A stretch of 36,982 bases of DNA from Oscillospiraceae bacterium (GTDB lineage: Bacteria > Bacillota > Clostridia > UBA1381 > UMGS1253): contig SVKA01000017.1 of the NCBI GenBank assembly GCA_015068725.1, positions 1 to 36,982 on the forward strand. Reading direction: 5' to 3'. Below, in pieces: positions 1 to 8,334 of this stretch. A program made the position numbers and the translations under genes. Under the pieces are notes generated by a model. That model did not search any database. It was not told where the DNA came from and worked only from the letters and a program-made list of their open reading frames with translations. Within the stretch, counting starts at the first letter, position 1; every line of letters begins with the position of its first letter.

Positions 1-88
1 TCCTTGTTTGGTCATCACTGTTCAATTTTCAATGTTCAATGCCTTTTTGAAGGCTGTTTTCCGCCCGCTCTCGCAAGCGACGTGATTT
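1..88 (-). other. Leader of a stable-RNA (probably rRNA) operon, cut by the window edge
   Basis: Read on the minus strand, this follows a consensus promoter and contains no start codon with a ribosome binding site. It holds short hairpins (GCCTT/AAGGC around 42-55; CGCT/AGCG around 66-80) and then a run resembling TTGAACATTGAAAATTGAAC. That is like the boxA-type TGAAAACTGAAC sequences found ahead of 16S rRNA in Firmicutes. The mature rRNA would begin beyond position 1, so its identity is inferred; a tRNA operon is the main alternative. Confidence 0.55.
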
Positions 89-117
89 AGTATACCATCT
101 TTTTTACACCTTGTCAA
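89..117 (-). promoter_or_regulatory. Consensus promoter reading off the left edge (stable RNA)
   Basis: On the minus strand, TTGACA (117-112), a 17-nt spacer and TATACT (94-89) form a near-perfect sigma-A promoter. Seven bases downstream of the -10 lies GTCGCTTGCGAG. Almost the same block occurs at the same distance downstream of the tRNA promoter at 25443-25471, which supports a stable-RNA promoter. It is divergent from rsmA. Confidence 0.75.
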
Positions 118-207
118 CACTTTTTTTGATTTTTTTATATTTTTTTTATCTTTTTTCTCCGGCTGAGTTTCTTCCTATTTATATATTATATAGCACATCA
201 AATCCAC

Positions 208-236
208 TTGCTTTTTTTAACAACATATTGTATACT
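208..236 (+). promoter_or_regulatory. Promoter of rsmA
   Basis: TTGCTT (208-213), a 17-nt spacer and TATACT (231-236) lie 31 bases ahead of the rsmA start codon. The region between this and the divergent stable-RNA promoter is very T-rich. Confidence 0.6.
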
Positions 237-267
237 GTAATAAACATTTTACTATTTGGAGGAAGCT

Positions 268-1140
268 ATGGATTTAACATCACCTCAAACAATACGATAC
301 ATTAAAAATAAATACGGCTTTAATATGAGCAAAGGACTCGGGCAAAACTTTCTTTGCGACCCGGGTGTATTAGACGAAATCGTCGCTGCCGCTGAGCTTA
401 ATAAAGACTGCGGCGCACTCGAAATTGGTCCCGGTTTTGGAGTTTTGACTTCTGCTCTTGCAAAAAACGCAAAAAAAGCACTTGCAATAGAAATAGATGC
501 TCGTCTTTTGCCCGTACTTGACGAAACACTCGAAGAGTTTGAAAACGTTAAAATCATAAACGATGACGTTTTAAAAGTGGATTTGCCAAAGCTTATCGAA
601 GAAAATTTTTCGGACTGCACCGACGTATCAATCGCCGCAAACCTTCCTTATTATATAACAACACCAATTTTGACACGCCTGCTTGAAGACAAAAATCTTC
701 ACGTCAAAAATATTGTGGTAATGGTGCAAAAAGAGGTTGCGCAGCGCATATGTGCAGGCCCAAAAACAAAAAACTATTCATCCTTGTCCATTCTCGTTTC
801 ATATTACTGTGTGCCCGAAATGGTAACCATCGTACCGGCAAGCTCATTTATGCCGCCGCCAAAGGTTGACTCCGCAGTTGTCAAACTTTCTATGCGTGAA
901 AAGCCGCCGGTTTCGCCAATCAGCGAAAAGGCTTTTTTCAAAACTGTACACGCCGCATTTGGACAAAGAAGAAAAACTCTTGTAAATGCACTTTGCGGCT
1001 CGGGAATTTATACAATTCCAAAAGAAGAAATCAAAAAAGTCGTGCTAAGTCTCGGTTTTGGCGAAAACGCCCGCGGCGAAGAGCTTTCACTCGAACAGTT
1101 TTGCGCCCTGTCGGATGCGCTTTGCGATAAAATAAGATAA
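268..1140 (+). CDS. rsmA: 16S rRNA (adenine1518/1519-N6,N6)-dimethyltransferase RsmA (KsgA)
   Basis: RsmA transfers four methyl groups from S-adenosylmethionine to two adjacent adenines in the 3'-terminal helix of 16S rRNA, a late step and checkpoint in 30S subunit maturation. The 290-residue product is full length for the family. It shows the N-terminal GLGQNFL (residues 23-29), the SAM-binding EIGPGFG (52-58) and the catalytic NLPYY (125-129), followed by the C-terminal domain typical of KsgA. I chose ATG 268 because GGAGGA at 258-263 lies just upstream; an in-frame TTG at 256 is too early for that site. It is monocistronic and shares a bidirectional terminator with the convergent gene to its right. 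Loss of this enzyme gives kasugamycin resistance in known species. Confidence 0.96.
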   Translation: MDLTSPQTIRYIKNKYGFNMSKGLGQNFLCDPGVLDEIVAAAELNKDCGALEIGPGFGVLTSALAKNAKKALAIEIDARLLPVLDETLEEFENVKIINDDVLKVDLPKLIEENFSDCTDVSIAANLPYYITTPILTRLLEDKNLHVKNIVVMVQKEVAQRICAGPKTKNYSSLSILVSYYCVPEMVTIVPASSFMPPPKVDSAVVKLSMREKPPVSPISEKAFFKTVHAAFGQRRKTLVNALCGSGIYTIPKEEIKKVVLSLGFGENARGEELSLEQFCALSDALCDKIR

Positions 1141-1144
1141 TTTT

Positions 1145-1183
1145 AAAAGGAGATATGGAAAACGATTTCCACATCCCCTTTTT
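1145..1183. terminator. Bidirectional terminator between convergent genes
   Basis: AAAAGG (1145-1150) pairs with CCTTTT (1177-1182), and GAT and TGGAAA in the left arm pair with TTTCCA and ATC in the right arm, with two A-C mismatches and an ACGA loop. T-runs on both sides suit both rsmA (+) and the minus-strand gene ending at 1187. Confidence 0.6.
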
Positions 1184-1186
1184 GCT

Positions 1187-1714
1187 TCATATATCCTCTT
1201 TAAAAAATTCTGCCACCTCATCCATCAGATACGATAGCTCAATGACAAATTCTTTAATCTTTTTGTTTTTCATAAGCACAAGAAAAATCAGCCTTACCGC
1301 ACGCACAAACCGCTCGTCAAGCTCATCTATGCTAACCGCTTTTGCCAAAGGGCACATCGATCGCGCACGCGGGTCCATAATTATGCGGAGAGGTTTCCCC
1401 TCTTTTTTGTACGGAGCAAGCGGAAAAATCCTGCACGCAAGCGGTCGCATATTTCTTTCGCACTCACCCGTGCACATAGCTATAAGCGCACGCTCGTCAT
1501 CTTCGCCATATAAAAATTCCGATTCTTCAATCCGAAGATACTCTGGCATATTTTTATACATACATTCTTCTTTATAAAACAGATACATTCCTGCATCTTC
1601 ATGGCCGCCGTCATCACAGCACGCACCGCCGCAAAGCTGACCACAGTCGACTTTTAGCGGAGTCAGGTTTTCAAGGATGCGCCACGCCTCTTTGTAAATT
1701 TTTTCTGCCTTCAA
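1187..1714 (-). CDS. YkgJ-like cysteine-cluster protein (putative metal-binding)
   Basis: This 175-residue protein has the layout of the YkgJ/zinc- or iron-chelating cysteine-cluster group. An N-terminal CGQLCGGACC (about residues 24-33) is followed by CTGECERNMRPLACRIFPL (about 81-99) and a later MCP. Such clusters are thought to bind iron or zinc, but the function is not established. The start is a TTG whose last two bases lie in the TGA stop of the upstream kinase gene (TTGA overlap), so translation is probably coupled. An SD-like AAGGCGGTG precedes it. The C-terminal third is helical and without cysteines. It could be a protein demethylase-like or maturation factor; I cannot tell. Confidence 0.75.
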   Translation of the reverse strand: MKAEKIYKEAWRILENLTPLKVDCGQLCGGACCDDGGHEDAGMYLFYKEECMYKNMPEYLRIEESEFLYGEDDERALIAMCTGECERNMRPLACRIFPLAPYKKEGKPLRIIMDPRARSMCPLAKAVSIDELDERFVRAVRLIFLVLMKNKKIKEFVIELSYLMDEVAEFFKEDI

Positions 1715-2673
1715 ACGCGCGCACCGCCTTTTGTATAAACGCTTTCAACCCTCACCGAATCGATATATTTTTTAAACTGCGAAAGCTCTGTTACATCTCC
1801 TGCGTAGCTTGACACAACCGCCTGCGAAAAAGACGCACTGTGCCTGAGCGCTTCAACAATTCCAAGCTCTTTTTGTATACCATATATAAATCCGCTTAAA
1901 AAAGCATCGCCCGCTCCAACGGTATTATAAACAGGTACGTCAAGCGTATAAAGACGAAATACATCTCCGCCGCAAACCGCAACCGCTCCCTCACTGCCAA
2001 GCGAAATAAGTACGTTCGAAACTCCTGACTCATATATACTCATAGCTTTGTTTATTATTTCATCTGTCGTATTATATTTTTCGCCAAATGTCCCTTCAAG
2101 CTCATCAATGTTCGGCTTTATTGCAAACGGGTTTGCCTTTATGGCAACTTTCAGCGGTTCTTTGCACGAATCTATCGTTACAAGTGCACCCTCTGCCTTT
2201 GCAATTTTTGCAAGCTCATAATAAAGCGACGCATCAACCCCCGGTGGCAAGCTGCCGCCAAGCGCTACAACCGAGCATTTTTTTGCAAGCTCTTTTGTCT
2301 TGATTTTAAGCATTTCTATATTTTCTTTTGTCGGCGAATTTCCCAAAAGGTTCACATCTGTATATGTAGAATTTTTCAAATCCACAATTTTTATATTTGT
2401 TCTTGCATCATAGTCAACTTTGACAAAGTCACATTCTACACCATCTTTTTGAAGTTCAGAACATATAAACTCACCGTTTTTACCGCCAATAAAACCAAAA
2501 CACACGCTGTCAAGTCCGCACCTTGCAAGATTTTTTGCCACGTTTACGCCCTTTGCACCCGGAACCTCGAGTGTTTTAAGAGCATGGTTTACACCGTTTA
2601 GCGCAAAATCGTCCACATAAATCGTCTTGTCAATAGCAGGGCTCAGCGCCAATGCACATACTTTTTCACGCAT
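1711..2673 (-). CDS. fruK: PfkB-family sugar phosphate kinase, 1-phosphofructokinase type
   Basis: This is a 320-residue ribokinase/PfkB-family kinase of the 1-phosphofructokinase/tagatose-6-phosphate kinase branch. It has an N-terminal LSPAIDKTIYV, the GAKGVNVAKNLA signature (about residues 39-50) and a C-terminal NTVGAGDAFLSGF whose aspartate is the catalytic base. The expected reaction is fructose 1-phosphate + ATP to fructose 1,6-bisphosphate in the cytoplasm. No fructose PTS or DeoR regulator is adjacent, so the substrate is less certain than usual, and tagatose 6-phosphate is possible. The start is ATG 2673; an in-frame upstream extension to 2712 has no good ribosome site. Its stop overlaps the start of the cysteine-cluster gene. 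Confidence 0.82.
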   Translation of the reverse strand: MREKVCALALSPAIDKTIYVDDFALNGVNHALKTLEVPGAKGVNVAKNLARCGLDSVCFGFIGGKNGEFICSELQKDGVECDFVKVDYDARTNIKIVDLKNSTYTDVNLLGNSPTKENIEMLKIKTKELAKKCSVVALGGSLPPGVDASLYYELAKIAKAEGALVTIDSCKEPLKVAIKANPFAIKPNIDELEGTFGEKYNTTDEIINKAMSIYESGVSNVLISLGSEGAVAVCGGDVFRLYTLDVPVYNTVGAGDAFLSGFIYGIQKELGIVEALRHSASFSQAVVSSYAGDVTELSQFKKYIDSVRVESVYTKGGARV

Positions 2674-2710
2674 ATATTCCCATAGCCTTTCTGTCCGCAG
2701 ATAATACCAC

Positions 2711-2758
2711 AAAGAAAAGCATACTCCGCCATCGCGAACTGATAACGGAGTATTTTTT
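2711..2758 (-). terminator. Terminator downstream of glyA
   Basis: ATACTCCG (2721-2728) pairs exactly with CGGAGTAT (2746-2753) across a 17-base loop. On the minus strand the hairpin is followed by the T-rich GCTTTTCTTT. It sits between the glyA stop and the kinase start. A T-run on the other side would also let it work on the plus strand. Confidence 0.55.
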
Positions 2759-2764
2759 CAAATG

Positions 2765-4003
2765 TTACGCATAAAGCGGGTGCTTTTTGCAAAGAGCCGC
2801 AACTCTATCTCTTACCTCATCAGCTTTTGTATCAAACTCGGTAAGTGTAAGCTTTATAAGCTTTGCAACCTCAACTGCATCCTCCTCTGTAAAGCCGCGC
2901 GATGTCATAGCAGGAGTACCGATTCTTATACCGCTTGTAATAAACGGACTTTGTGTATCAAACGGAATTGCATTTTTATTAACAGTAATTCCAACCTCGT
3001 CAAGCATTTTTTCTGCTTCTTTGCCCGTAACGCCTGTATCTGTAAGGTTTACAAGCATCAAATGGTTGTCTGTACCGCCACTTACAAGCTTAAAGCCTTG
3101 ATTAACAAGCTCCTCTGAAAGCGATTTTGCATTTTTAACAACCTGCTTTTGATACTCTTTAAACTCATCTGTAAGAGCCTCTTTAAAGCATACTGCCTTT
3201 GCGGCGATTGTATGCATAAGCGGACCGCCCTGAATTCCGGGGAAAATCGCCTTGTTTATAGCCTTTGCGTGCTCTTCCTTGCAAAGAATCAAGCCGCCAC
3301 GCGGACCGCGAAGTGTCTTATGTGTTGTAGTTGTAACAAAATCAGCATACGGCACGGGATTGGGATGAAGACCTGCTGCAACCAAACCTGCAATATGTGC
3401 CATATCAACCATAAAGTATGCGCCAACCTCTTTTGCGATTGCGGCAAACTTTTCAAAATCAATAACTCTCGGATATGCACTTGCTCCTGCAAGTATAAGC
3501 TTTGGCTTATGCTCAAGCGCGAGCGCACGAACCTCGTCATAGTTTATAACATTATCCTTTTCATCAACGCCATATGGCACGATGTTATAGTATTTTCCCG
3601 ACATATTTACAGGGCTTCCGTGGCTAAGGTGCCCACCGTGTGCAAGGCTCATGCTAAGCACCGTATCACCGGGATTGAGCACTGCAAAAAATACAGCCAT
3701 ATTAGCCTGTGCGCCGGAGTGCGGCTGAACGTTTGCATGCTCTGCGCCAAAAATCTGTTTTGCTCTCTCGATTGCAAGAGTTTCAACAACATCTACATAT
3801 TCACATCCGCCATAATATCTCTTGCCCGGATAGCCTTCGGCATATTTGTTTGTAAGCGGAGTGCCATTTGCCTCCATCACTGTTTCGCTTACAAAGTTTT
3901 CAGAAGCAATAAGCTCGATTTTGTTCTGCTGTCTTCCAAGTTCTTTCATAACCGCCTCATAAACTTCGGAATCGTTTTTTTGCATCAATTCAAATTTAGT
4001 CAT
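2765..4003 (-). CDS. glyA: Serine hydroxymethyltransferase
   Basis: GlyA is a cytoplasmic PLP enzyme converting serine and tetrahydrofolate to glycine and 5,10-methylenetetrahydrofolate, the main source of one-carbon units. The 412-residue length is standard. Visible landmarks are LIASENFVS (31-39), [15 protein letters not shown] (52-66) and the PLP-lysine motif [14 protein letters not shown], with the lysine at residue 229. The start ATG is preceded by AAAGGAG at normal spacing. It is transcribed alone from a promoter at 4081-4053 that overlaps the divergent nth promoter. Confidence 0.98.
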   Translation of the reverse strand: MTKFELMQKNDSEVYEAVMKELGRQQNKIELIASENFVSETVMEANGTPLTNKYAEGYPGKRYYGGCEYVDVVETLAIERAKQIFGAEHANVQPHSGAQANMAVFFAVLNPGDTVLSMSLAHGGHLSHGSPVNMSGKYYNIVPYGVDEKDNVINYDEVRALALEHKPKLILAGASAYPRVIDFEKFAAIAKEVGAYFMVDMAHIAGLVAAGLHPNPVPYADFVTTTTHKTLRGPRGGLILCKEEHAKAINKAIFPGIQGGPLMHTIAAKAVCFKEALTDEFKEYQKQVVKNAKSLSEELVNQGFKLVSGGTDNHLMLVNLTDTGVTGKEAEKMLDEVGITVNKNAIPFDTQSPFITSGIRIGTPAMTSRGFTEEDAVEVAKLIKLTLTEFDTKADEVRDRVAALCKKHPLYA

Positions 4004-4052
4004 ATTTATTTTCTCCTTTGTAGTATTATTTTACATATCTTTCATCTATTAT

Positions 4053-4081
4053 ATTATACTTTTATTTCTTGTATTTCGCAA
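4053..4081 (-). promoter_or_regulatory. Promoter of glyA
   Basis: On the minus strand, TTGCGA (4081-4076), a 17-nt spacer and TATAAT (4058-4053) lie about 50 bases ahead of the glyA start. Its -35 lies inside the spacer of the divergent nth promoter. Confidence 0.65.
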
Positions 4082-4097
4082 GTGTTTTTGCTATAAT
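4069..4097 (+). promoter_or_regulatory. Promoter of nth
   Basis: TTGTAT (4069-4074), a 17-nt spacer and TATAAT (4092-4097) lie 43 bases ahead of the nth start codon and overlap the glyA promoter on the other strand. Confidence 0.6.
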
Positions 4098-4139
4098 TAT
4101 TGTAATAATATAAAATATTTCATGGAAGGAGGCGTAAAA

Positions 4140-4766
4140 ATGACAAAAAAGCAACGACTTTTATTAATAAAAGAAGGCCTTGAGCGCACATATCCCGACG
4201 CAGACTGTTCTTTAAGATATACAGACCCATGGCAGCTTCTCGTTTCGGCAATACTTGCAACGCAGTGCACCGACAAGCGCGTCAATATGGTTACGCCTGC
4301 ACTTTTTGAGCGTTATAAAACCGTTTACGATTTTGCCCTGGCAGATGAAAAGGAGCTTCAGGGTTATATCCGCTCCACAGGCTTTTTTAATCACAAAGCA
4401 AAAAACATAATCGCCTCGGCAAACAGAATATGCTCGGTTTATAACGGCATTGTTCCCGACACGATTGATGAGCTTACTACTCTTGCAGGCGTGGGACGCA
4501 AAATTGCCAATCTTATTATAGGTGATATTTTTAAAAAGCCTGCCATCGTGGTTGACACACACGCAAAAAGGCTCAGCTTTCGTATGGGGCTTACAAAAAA
4601 TACCGACCCAACGAAAATTGAGATGGATTTGTTAAAAATAATCGAGCCTGAATACAGCTCAAAATTTTGCCACCAGCTTGTCGAGCTTGGTCGCGAATTT
4701 TGCACCGCACGCTCGCCAAAGTGCGATATCTGCCCTGTAAAAGAGGGCTGTAAGAAAGTACTATAA
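4140..4766 (+). CDS. nth: Endonuclease III (DNA glycosylase/AP lyase)
   Basis: Nth removes oxidised pyrimidines and nicks the resulting abasic site in base excision repair. The 208-residue protein has the helix-hairpin-helix LAGVGRKIAN with catalytic Lys121, the catalytic Asp139 in VVDTHAKR, and the C-terminal iron-sulfur ligands Cys188, 195, 198 and 204 in the canonical C-X6-C-X2-C-X5-C spacing. I chose ATG 4140 because GGAAGGAGG at 4125-4133 precedes it; an in-frame ATG at 4122 sits on top of that ribosome site. A second repair glycosylase, ung, lies 1.7 kb downstream but in a different transcription unit. Confidence 0.97.
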   Translation: MTKKQRLLLIKEGLERTYPDADCSLRYTDPWQLLVSAILATQCTDKRVNMVTPALFERYKTVYDFALADEKELQGYIRSTGFFNHKAKNIIASANRICSVYNGIVPDTIDELTTLAGVGRKIANLIIGDIFKKPAIVVDTHAKRLSFRMGLTKNTDPTKIEMDLLKIIEPEYSSKFCHQLVELGREFCTARSPKCDICPVKEGCKKVL

Positions 4767-4773
4767 TCCCAGA

Positions 4774-4804
4774 GGCTATAGAATTTTACTACAGCCCCTT
4801 TTTT
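4774..4804 (+). terminator. Terminator of nth
   Basis: GGCTATAG (4774-4781) pairs with CTACAGCC (4789-4796) with one mismatch and is followed by CCTTTTTT. GGGCTGTA at 4745-4752, inside the end of nth, is an exact alternative partner for TACAGCCC (4790-4797). Confidence 0.6.
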
Positions 4805-5257
4805 GTATAATTTTTCAATTGCAGACAAATTACGCATATTTTATGTGGATTTTTGTCGCAGTTTTGTTTACATAATTTATTTACAACTGTGTTACAACAA
4901 CACGTCTTTTCCACTTATTCACGTTGTTTTCCACATAGAATATGAATATATTTCCAAAAATATGCCGACTTTATCACATTTTCACAGAGTTATCCACATT
5001 TATATGCGCTTTCCACACCTTAATTTTCACAAGCACTATGTTTACATAATTCTGTCCACAGTAAGCTTTTCTCTTTACATTATTGTATCGAATATGTAAA
5101 CAAACTGTAAGAATGCCCGAAAATGCCGATTTGGCGCGGTTTATAAGGATTTATGACGCCCCGCGGCACTTTTCAAAGCTAAATATATGTGTTAAAATAT
5201 ACTTGAGTTTTTGTGCTCTTCATAAAATTATTATACATAAAAAGGGAATTGATTATT
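4805..5257. other. Non-coding AT-rich region containing a DnaA-box cluster
   Basis: No convincing gene lies here. The left two-thirds (4907-5060) carries the DnaA-box-like sites annotated separately. TGTTTACATAATT occurs twice (4865-4877 and 5038-5050). The right third (5100-5257) leads into the foldase gene and contains no clear promoter that I can defend. Confidence 0.6.
4907..5060 (+). promoter_or_regulatory. Cluster of DnaA-box-like sites, all in the same orientation
   Basis: Two sites match TTWTNCACA exactly: TTTTCCACA (4927-4935) and TTATCCACA (4990-4998). Five have one mismatch: 4907-4915, 4970-4978, 4978-4986, 5009-5017 and 5023-5031. One at 5052-5060 has two. All read on the plus strand. 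Possible roles are DnaA titration, control of the downstream foldase gene by DnaA, or a remnant or secondary origin. Single mismatches are common in AT-rich DNA, so the weaker sites are tentative. Confidence 0.55.
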
Positions 5258-6451
5258 ATGAAAAACTTTTATAAAAATAAAACGCTCAAAGGGTTTGTTC
5301 TCGGATTTTTAGTGTGCGCCGTTCTTACGGGAACAGTCGCCTACGCCGGCGATATATACGAAAGCATTTCCGTAATTATGGGAAAAATGAATATTTATCT
5401 TGGCGATACACCGATGGATATAGACAATATCGTCTACAACGGCACGACATACGTACCACTGCGCGACTTTTCAAAAAAGCTTGGCAAATCCATTTCCTAT
5501 GACCCGACAACCGACTCTGTAACAATCCTTGACAAAGAGCAGGCGCAAATAGTAAGCAGAGAGGTTGCTTTTCTGGTAAATGGTCAGCCCGTGCGCGTTG
5601 ACTTTTTTTCACAGATGCTCAACTGGTACAAACTAAACGCAGGAGGCATGTCTTTAAGCGGCGAAGAATACAACGCGTTTAAGGATTTTGTAAAGGACGA
5701 AGTAGTCATTATGGAGATAACAAAGCAATATGCTGACGAGCTTGGTCTGGTGCTTTTTGGAAATGACATAAAAAATATCGAAAAAAATATTGAAATATAC
5801 GCAAATAACTTTGGCGGTATGGAGGCGTTTAAAAAGCTTCTTTCAGACAACGGCATTACATATGATGTTTATTACGAAATACAAAAAAATTATGCCCTCC
5901 GCTCAAAGCTTTCGGACATAATGACGGATGAAATCACGACGTATGATGTAATTGACTATTACCACGAAAACAAGGATATGTTTAAAGTCGAAAAGGTCGT
6001 TGCAAAGCAGATTTTCCTTTCTTCGACAGATGATTCGGGCTATGCACTCTCGGCAGCTGCGAGCGCACAAAAGGAGGACAAGCTATGGGGAATATACAAC
6101 CAGATTAAAAGCGGCAAAGCCACCTTTGATGAGTGTATGTTCTTATATTCCGAAGACTCGGGACTCAAAGCTTATCCCGACGGATACACCTTTGCACGCG
6201 GAGAAATGGTAACCGCGTTTGAAAATATGGCTTTTTCACTTGGAAAGGGCGAAATGAGCGAGGTTTTTGAAAGCGAGCTTGGTTATCACATAATTCTCGT
6301 AACAGACAGACTCGAGGTCTACGAGAGCTTTGAAAAGGTAAGAGATGATATCTTCAACTCTCTTCGCAACGAAGCATATTATAAGGTAGTTGAGCCAAAA
6401 ATCTCACATGCGTATGTATACGTTGCAGAGGACACATACAATAATATATAA
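5258..6451 (+). CDS. Secreted peptidyl-prolyl isomerase (SurA/PrsA-like) with an N-terminal stalk domain
   Basis: The 397-residue precursor begins with a lysine-rich tip, a hydrophobic segment and a likely signal peptidase I site after AYA (residues 26-28). No lipobox cysteine is present, unlike PrsA. Next comes a copper-amine-oxidase-N-type stalk domain (about 35-85; [18 protein letters not shown]). A SurA-N-like helical region follows (about 100-235), then a parvulin rotamase domain (about 240-375) with KQIFLSS, YSEDSG, FARGEMV and LGYHIILV. It is predicted to help fold exported proteins at the membrane-wall interface. I chose ATG 5258 after AAAGGG; an upstream in-frame start at 5213 would spoil the signal peptide. 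ung follows after 14 bases, so the two are probably co-transcribed. Confidence 0.85.
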   Translation: MKNFYKNKTLKGFVLGFLVCAVLTGTVAYAGDIYESISVIMGKMNIYLGDTPMDIDNIVYNGTTYVPLRDFSKKLGKSISYDPTTDSVTILDKEQAQIVSREVAFLVNGQPVRVDFFSQMLNWYKLNAGGMSLSGEEYNAFKDFVKDEVVIMEITKQYADELGLVLFGNDIKNIEKNIEIYANNFGGMEAFKKLLSDNGITYDVYYEIQKNYALRSKLSDIMTDEITTYDVIDYYHENKDMFKVEKVVAKQIFLSSTDDSGYALSAAASAQKEDKLWGIYNQIKSGKATFDECMFLYSEDSGLKAYPDGYTFARGEMVTAFENMAFSLGKGEMSEVFESELGYHIILVTDRLEVYESFEKVRDDIFNSLRNEAYYKVVEPKISHAYVYVAEDTYNNI

Positions 6452-6465
6452 GGAGATATACCATT

Positions 6466-7140
6466 ATGGTTAACATAGGAAACGACTGGGATGAGCTTTT
6501 ATTGGGCGAATTTGACAAGCCGTATTATAAAGAGCTGCGCTCTTTTCTCGCTCTCGAATACAGAAGCCACAAAATATATCCCGATATGTATAGCATATTT
6601 AATGCGCTCAAATTTACGCCATATAATAAAGTAAAGGTCGTAATTCTCGGCCAGGACCCATACCACGGCGAAAATCAGGCACACGGGCTTGCTTTTTCCG
6701 TTCAAAAGGGTATAGCCACTCCAAAAAGTCTTATCAATATATACAAAGAGCTGCGCGACGATTGCGGCTGCTATATTCCAAATAACGGCTATTTAAAAAA
6801 GTGGGCAGACCAGGGCGTTTTGTTGTTAAATACTGCCCTTACCGTTCGCGCAGGCGAGCCAAACTCGCATAAAGACAAGGGTTGGGAGATTTTTACCGAC
6901 AGACTCATTGAACTTTTAAATAAAAGAGAAGACGGCATTGTGTTTTTGCTCTGGGGTGCAAATGCCAAAACTAAAACCGCACTGATAACAGCGCCGCAGC
7001 ACCACATTTTATGCGCTCCTCACCCAAGCCCCCTGTCAGCATCGCGCGGCTTTTTCGGATGCCGTCATTTCTCGGGTGCAAACACGCTTCTTGCCTCTAT
7101 GGGCAAAGAGCCTGTTGACTGGCAAATCGAAAACATATAA
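6466..7140 (+). CDS. ung: Uracil-DNA glycosylase, family 1
   Basis: Ung excises uracil from DNA as the first step of base excision repair. The 224-residue protein carries the family 1 motif GQDPYHG with catalytic Asp64, LLLNTALTV for uracil recognition, and [11 protein letters not shown] with His186 for the leucine-loop step. An AAGGAG site lies ahead of the ATG. Only 14 bases separate it from the foldase gene, so it appears to be the second gene of that unit, an odd functional pairing. Confidence 0.98.
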   Translation: MVNIGNDWDELLLGEFDKPYYKELRSFLALEYRSHKIYPDMYSIFNALKFTPYNKVKVVILGQDPYHGENQAHGLAFSVQKGIATPKSLINIYKELRDDCGCYIPNNGYLKKWADQGVLLLNTALTVRAGEPNSHKDKGWEIFTDRLIELLNKREDGIVFLLWGANAKTKTALITAPQHHILCAPHPSPLSASRGFFGCRHFSGANTLLASMGKEPVDWQIENI

Positions 7141-7176
7141 TTTTTATTGTTTTGTCGACAAAATATCTAAAAACCA

Positions 7177-7205
7177 TTGACTTTTTTACAAAAACGATAT
7201 ATATT
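7177..7205 (+). promoter_or_regulatory. Probable promoter of the potABCD operon
   Basis: TTGACT (7177-7182), a 17-nt spacer and TATATT (7200-7205) lie 85 bases ahead of potA. A second -10-like TATACT is at 7236-7241 with poor spacing. Just upstream is the 14-bp palindrome TTTTGTCGACAAAA (7150-7163), which might be an operator. Confidence 0.5.
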
Positions 7206-7290
7206 TGTATTTGTACGATTGTGCTTTAATATGGCTATACTTTTTATATAAAAATAAATCGGATTTTCCGGTATGATAGGGGATCGATAA

Positions 7291-8334
7291 ATGTCCAAAC
7301 AGATTATACGTCTTGATAACGTATCAAAAAGCTTTGACACCACCGAGGTGCTCAGAAACCTAAATCTTTCAATAGACCGACATACGTTTGTAACGCTACT
7401 CGGCCCATCGGGCTGCGGCAAAACTACAACACTGCGCATTATCGGCGGCTTTGAAAAGCCATCAAGCGGCAGAGTGTACTATGACGATACTGACATAACA
7501 GATTTTGCTCCGTACAAAAGAAAGCTTAATACGGTTTTTCAAAAGTACGCACTTTTCCCGCATATGGACGTATATGAAAATATTGCGTTTGGACTGCATC
7601 TTAAAAAGATGCCCTCATCACAAATTGATGAAAAAGTTAAAAATATGCTTCGCATGGTTAATTTACAAGGCTATGAAAAGCGTAATATAGACTCGCTCTC
7701 GGGTGGTCAGCAGCAGCGCGTGGCAATTGCACGTGCTCTTGTAAACGAGCCTGAGGTGCTTTTATTGGATGAGCCGCTTGGCGCGCTCGACTTAAAGCTT
7801 CGAAAAGATATGCAGCTCGAGCTTAAAAACATACAGCAGGCGCTTGGAATTACATTTGTATATGTTACTCACGACCAGGAGGAAGCTCTTACGATGTCTG
7901 ATACCATTGTCGTGATGCATAATGGCGTTGTTCTTCAGCAGGGCACACCGCAGGATATATACAATGAGCCGCAAAACGCATTTGTTGCTGATTTTATCGG
8001 CGAATCGAACATAATAGACGGTATAATGCACGAAGACAAGCTCGTAAGCTTTTGCGGACGCAAATTTGAGTGTGTTGATACAGGCTTTGCAAAGGATGAA
8101 AACGTAGACGTTGTAATCCGCCCCGAAGATTTAAAGGTTGTTTCGCCCGAGGAAGGTCTTTTGTGCGGCGTTGTAAAGTCGTGCATATTTAAAGGCGTGC
8201 ATTATGAAATGTGCGTCGTGGCAAACGATTATAAATTTTTAGTACAATCGACACTTGCCTCCGAGCCCGGCTCGATGGTAGGTCTTAGCGTTGTACCATT
8301 TGATATACACATAATGCATAAGGAGGCTAAGTGA
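7291..8334 (+). CDS. potA: Spermidine/putrescine ABC transporter ATP-binding subunit
   Basis: PotA powers polyamine import as a cytoplasmic ATPase dimer. The 347-residue protein shows Walker A GPSGCGKT (38-45), the ABC signature LSGGQ (136-140), Walker B VLLLDEP (156-162) and the switch histidine in [10 protein letters not shown]-terminal regulatory TOBE-type region follows (about 260-345; [10 protein letters not shown]). Genes for both permeases and a binding protein follow directly, which fixes the transporter class. Its TGA stop overlaps the potB start (TGATG), so translation is coupled. Confidence 0.95.
   Translation: MSKQIIRLDNVSKSFDTTEVLRNLNLSIDRHTFVTLLGPSGCGKTTTLRIIGGFEKPSSGRVYYDDTDITDFAPYKRKLNTVFQKYALFPHMDVYENIAFGLHLKKMPSSQIDEKVKNMLRMVNLQGYEKRNIDSLSGGQQQRVAIARALVNEPEVLLLDEPLGALDLKLRKDMQLELKNIQQALGITFVYVTHDQEEALTMSDTIVVMHNGVVLQQGTPQDIYNEPQNAFVADFIGESNIIDGIMHEDKLVSFCGRKFECVDTGFAKDENVDVVIRPEDLKVVSPEEGLLCGVVKSCIFKGVHYEMCVVANDYKFLVQSTLASEPGSMVGLSVVPFDIHIMHKEAK

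Noticed and set aside
3149-4096. 315-codon plus-strand open frame opposite glyA
   Set aside because: It lies antisense to a clear glyA gene, is Cys/Ile/His-rich with no family motif, and has no ribosome site. It is a shadow of the glyA codon pattern.
4004-4139. Glycine or purine riboswitch ahead of glyA
   Set aside because: The leader is only about 45 bases and lacks any such aptamer core.
4803-5274. Small open frames in the DnaA-box region
   Set aside because: They have no ribosome sites, and composition follows the AT-rich boxes. The second overlaps the foldase start.
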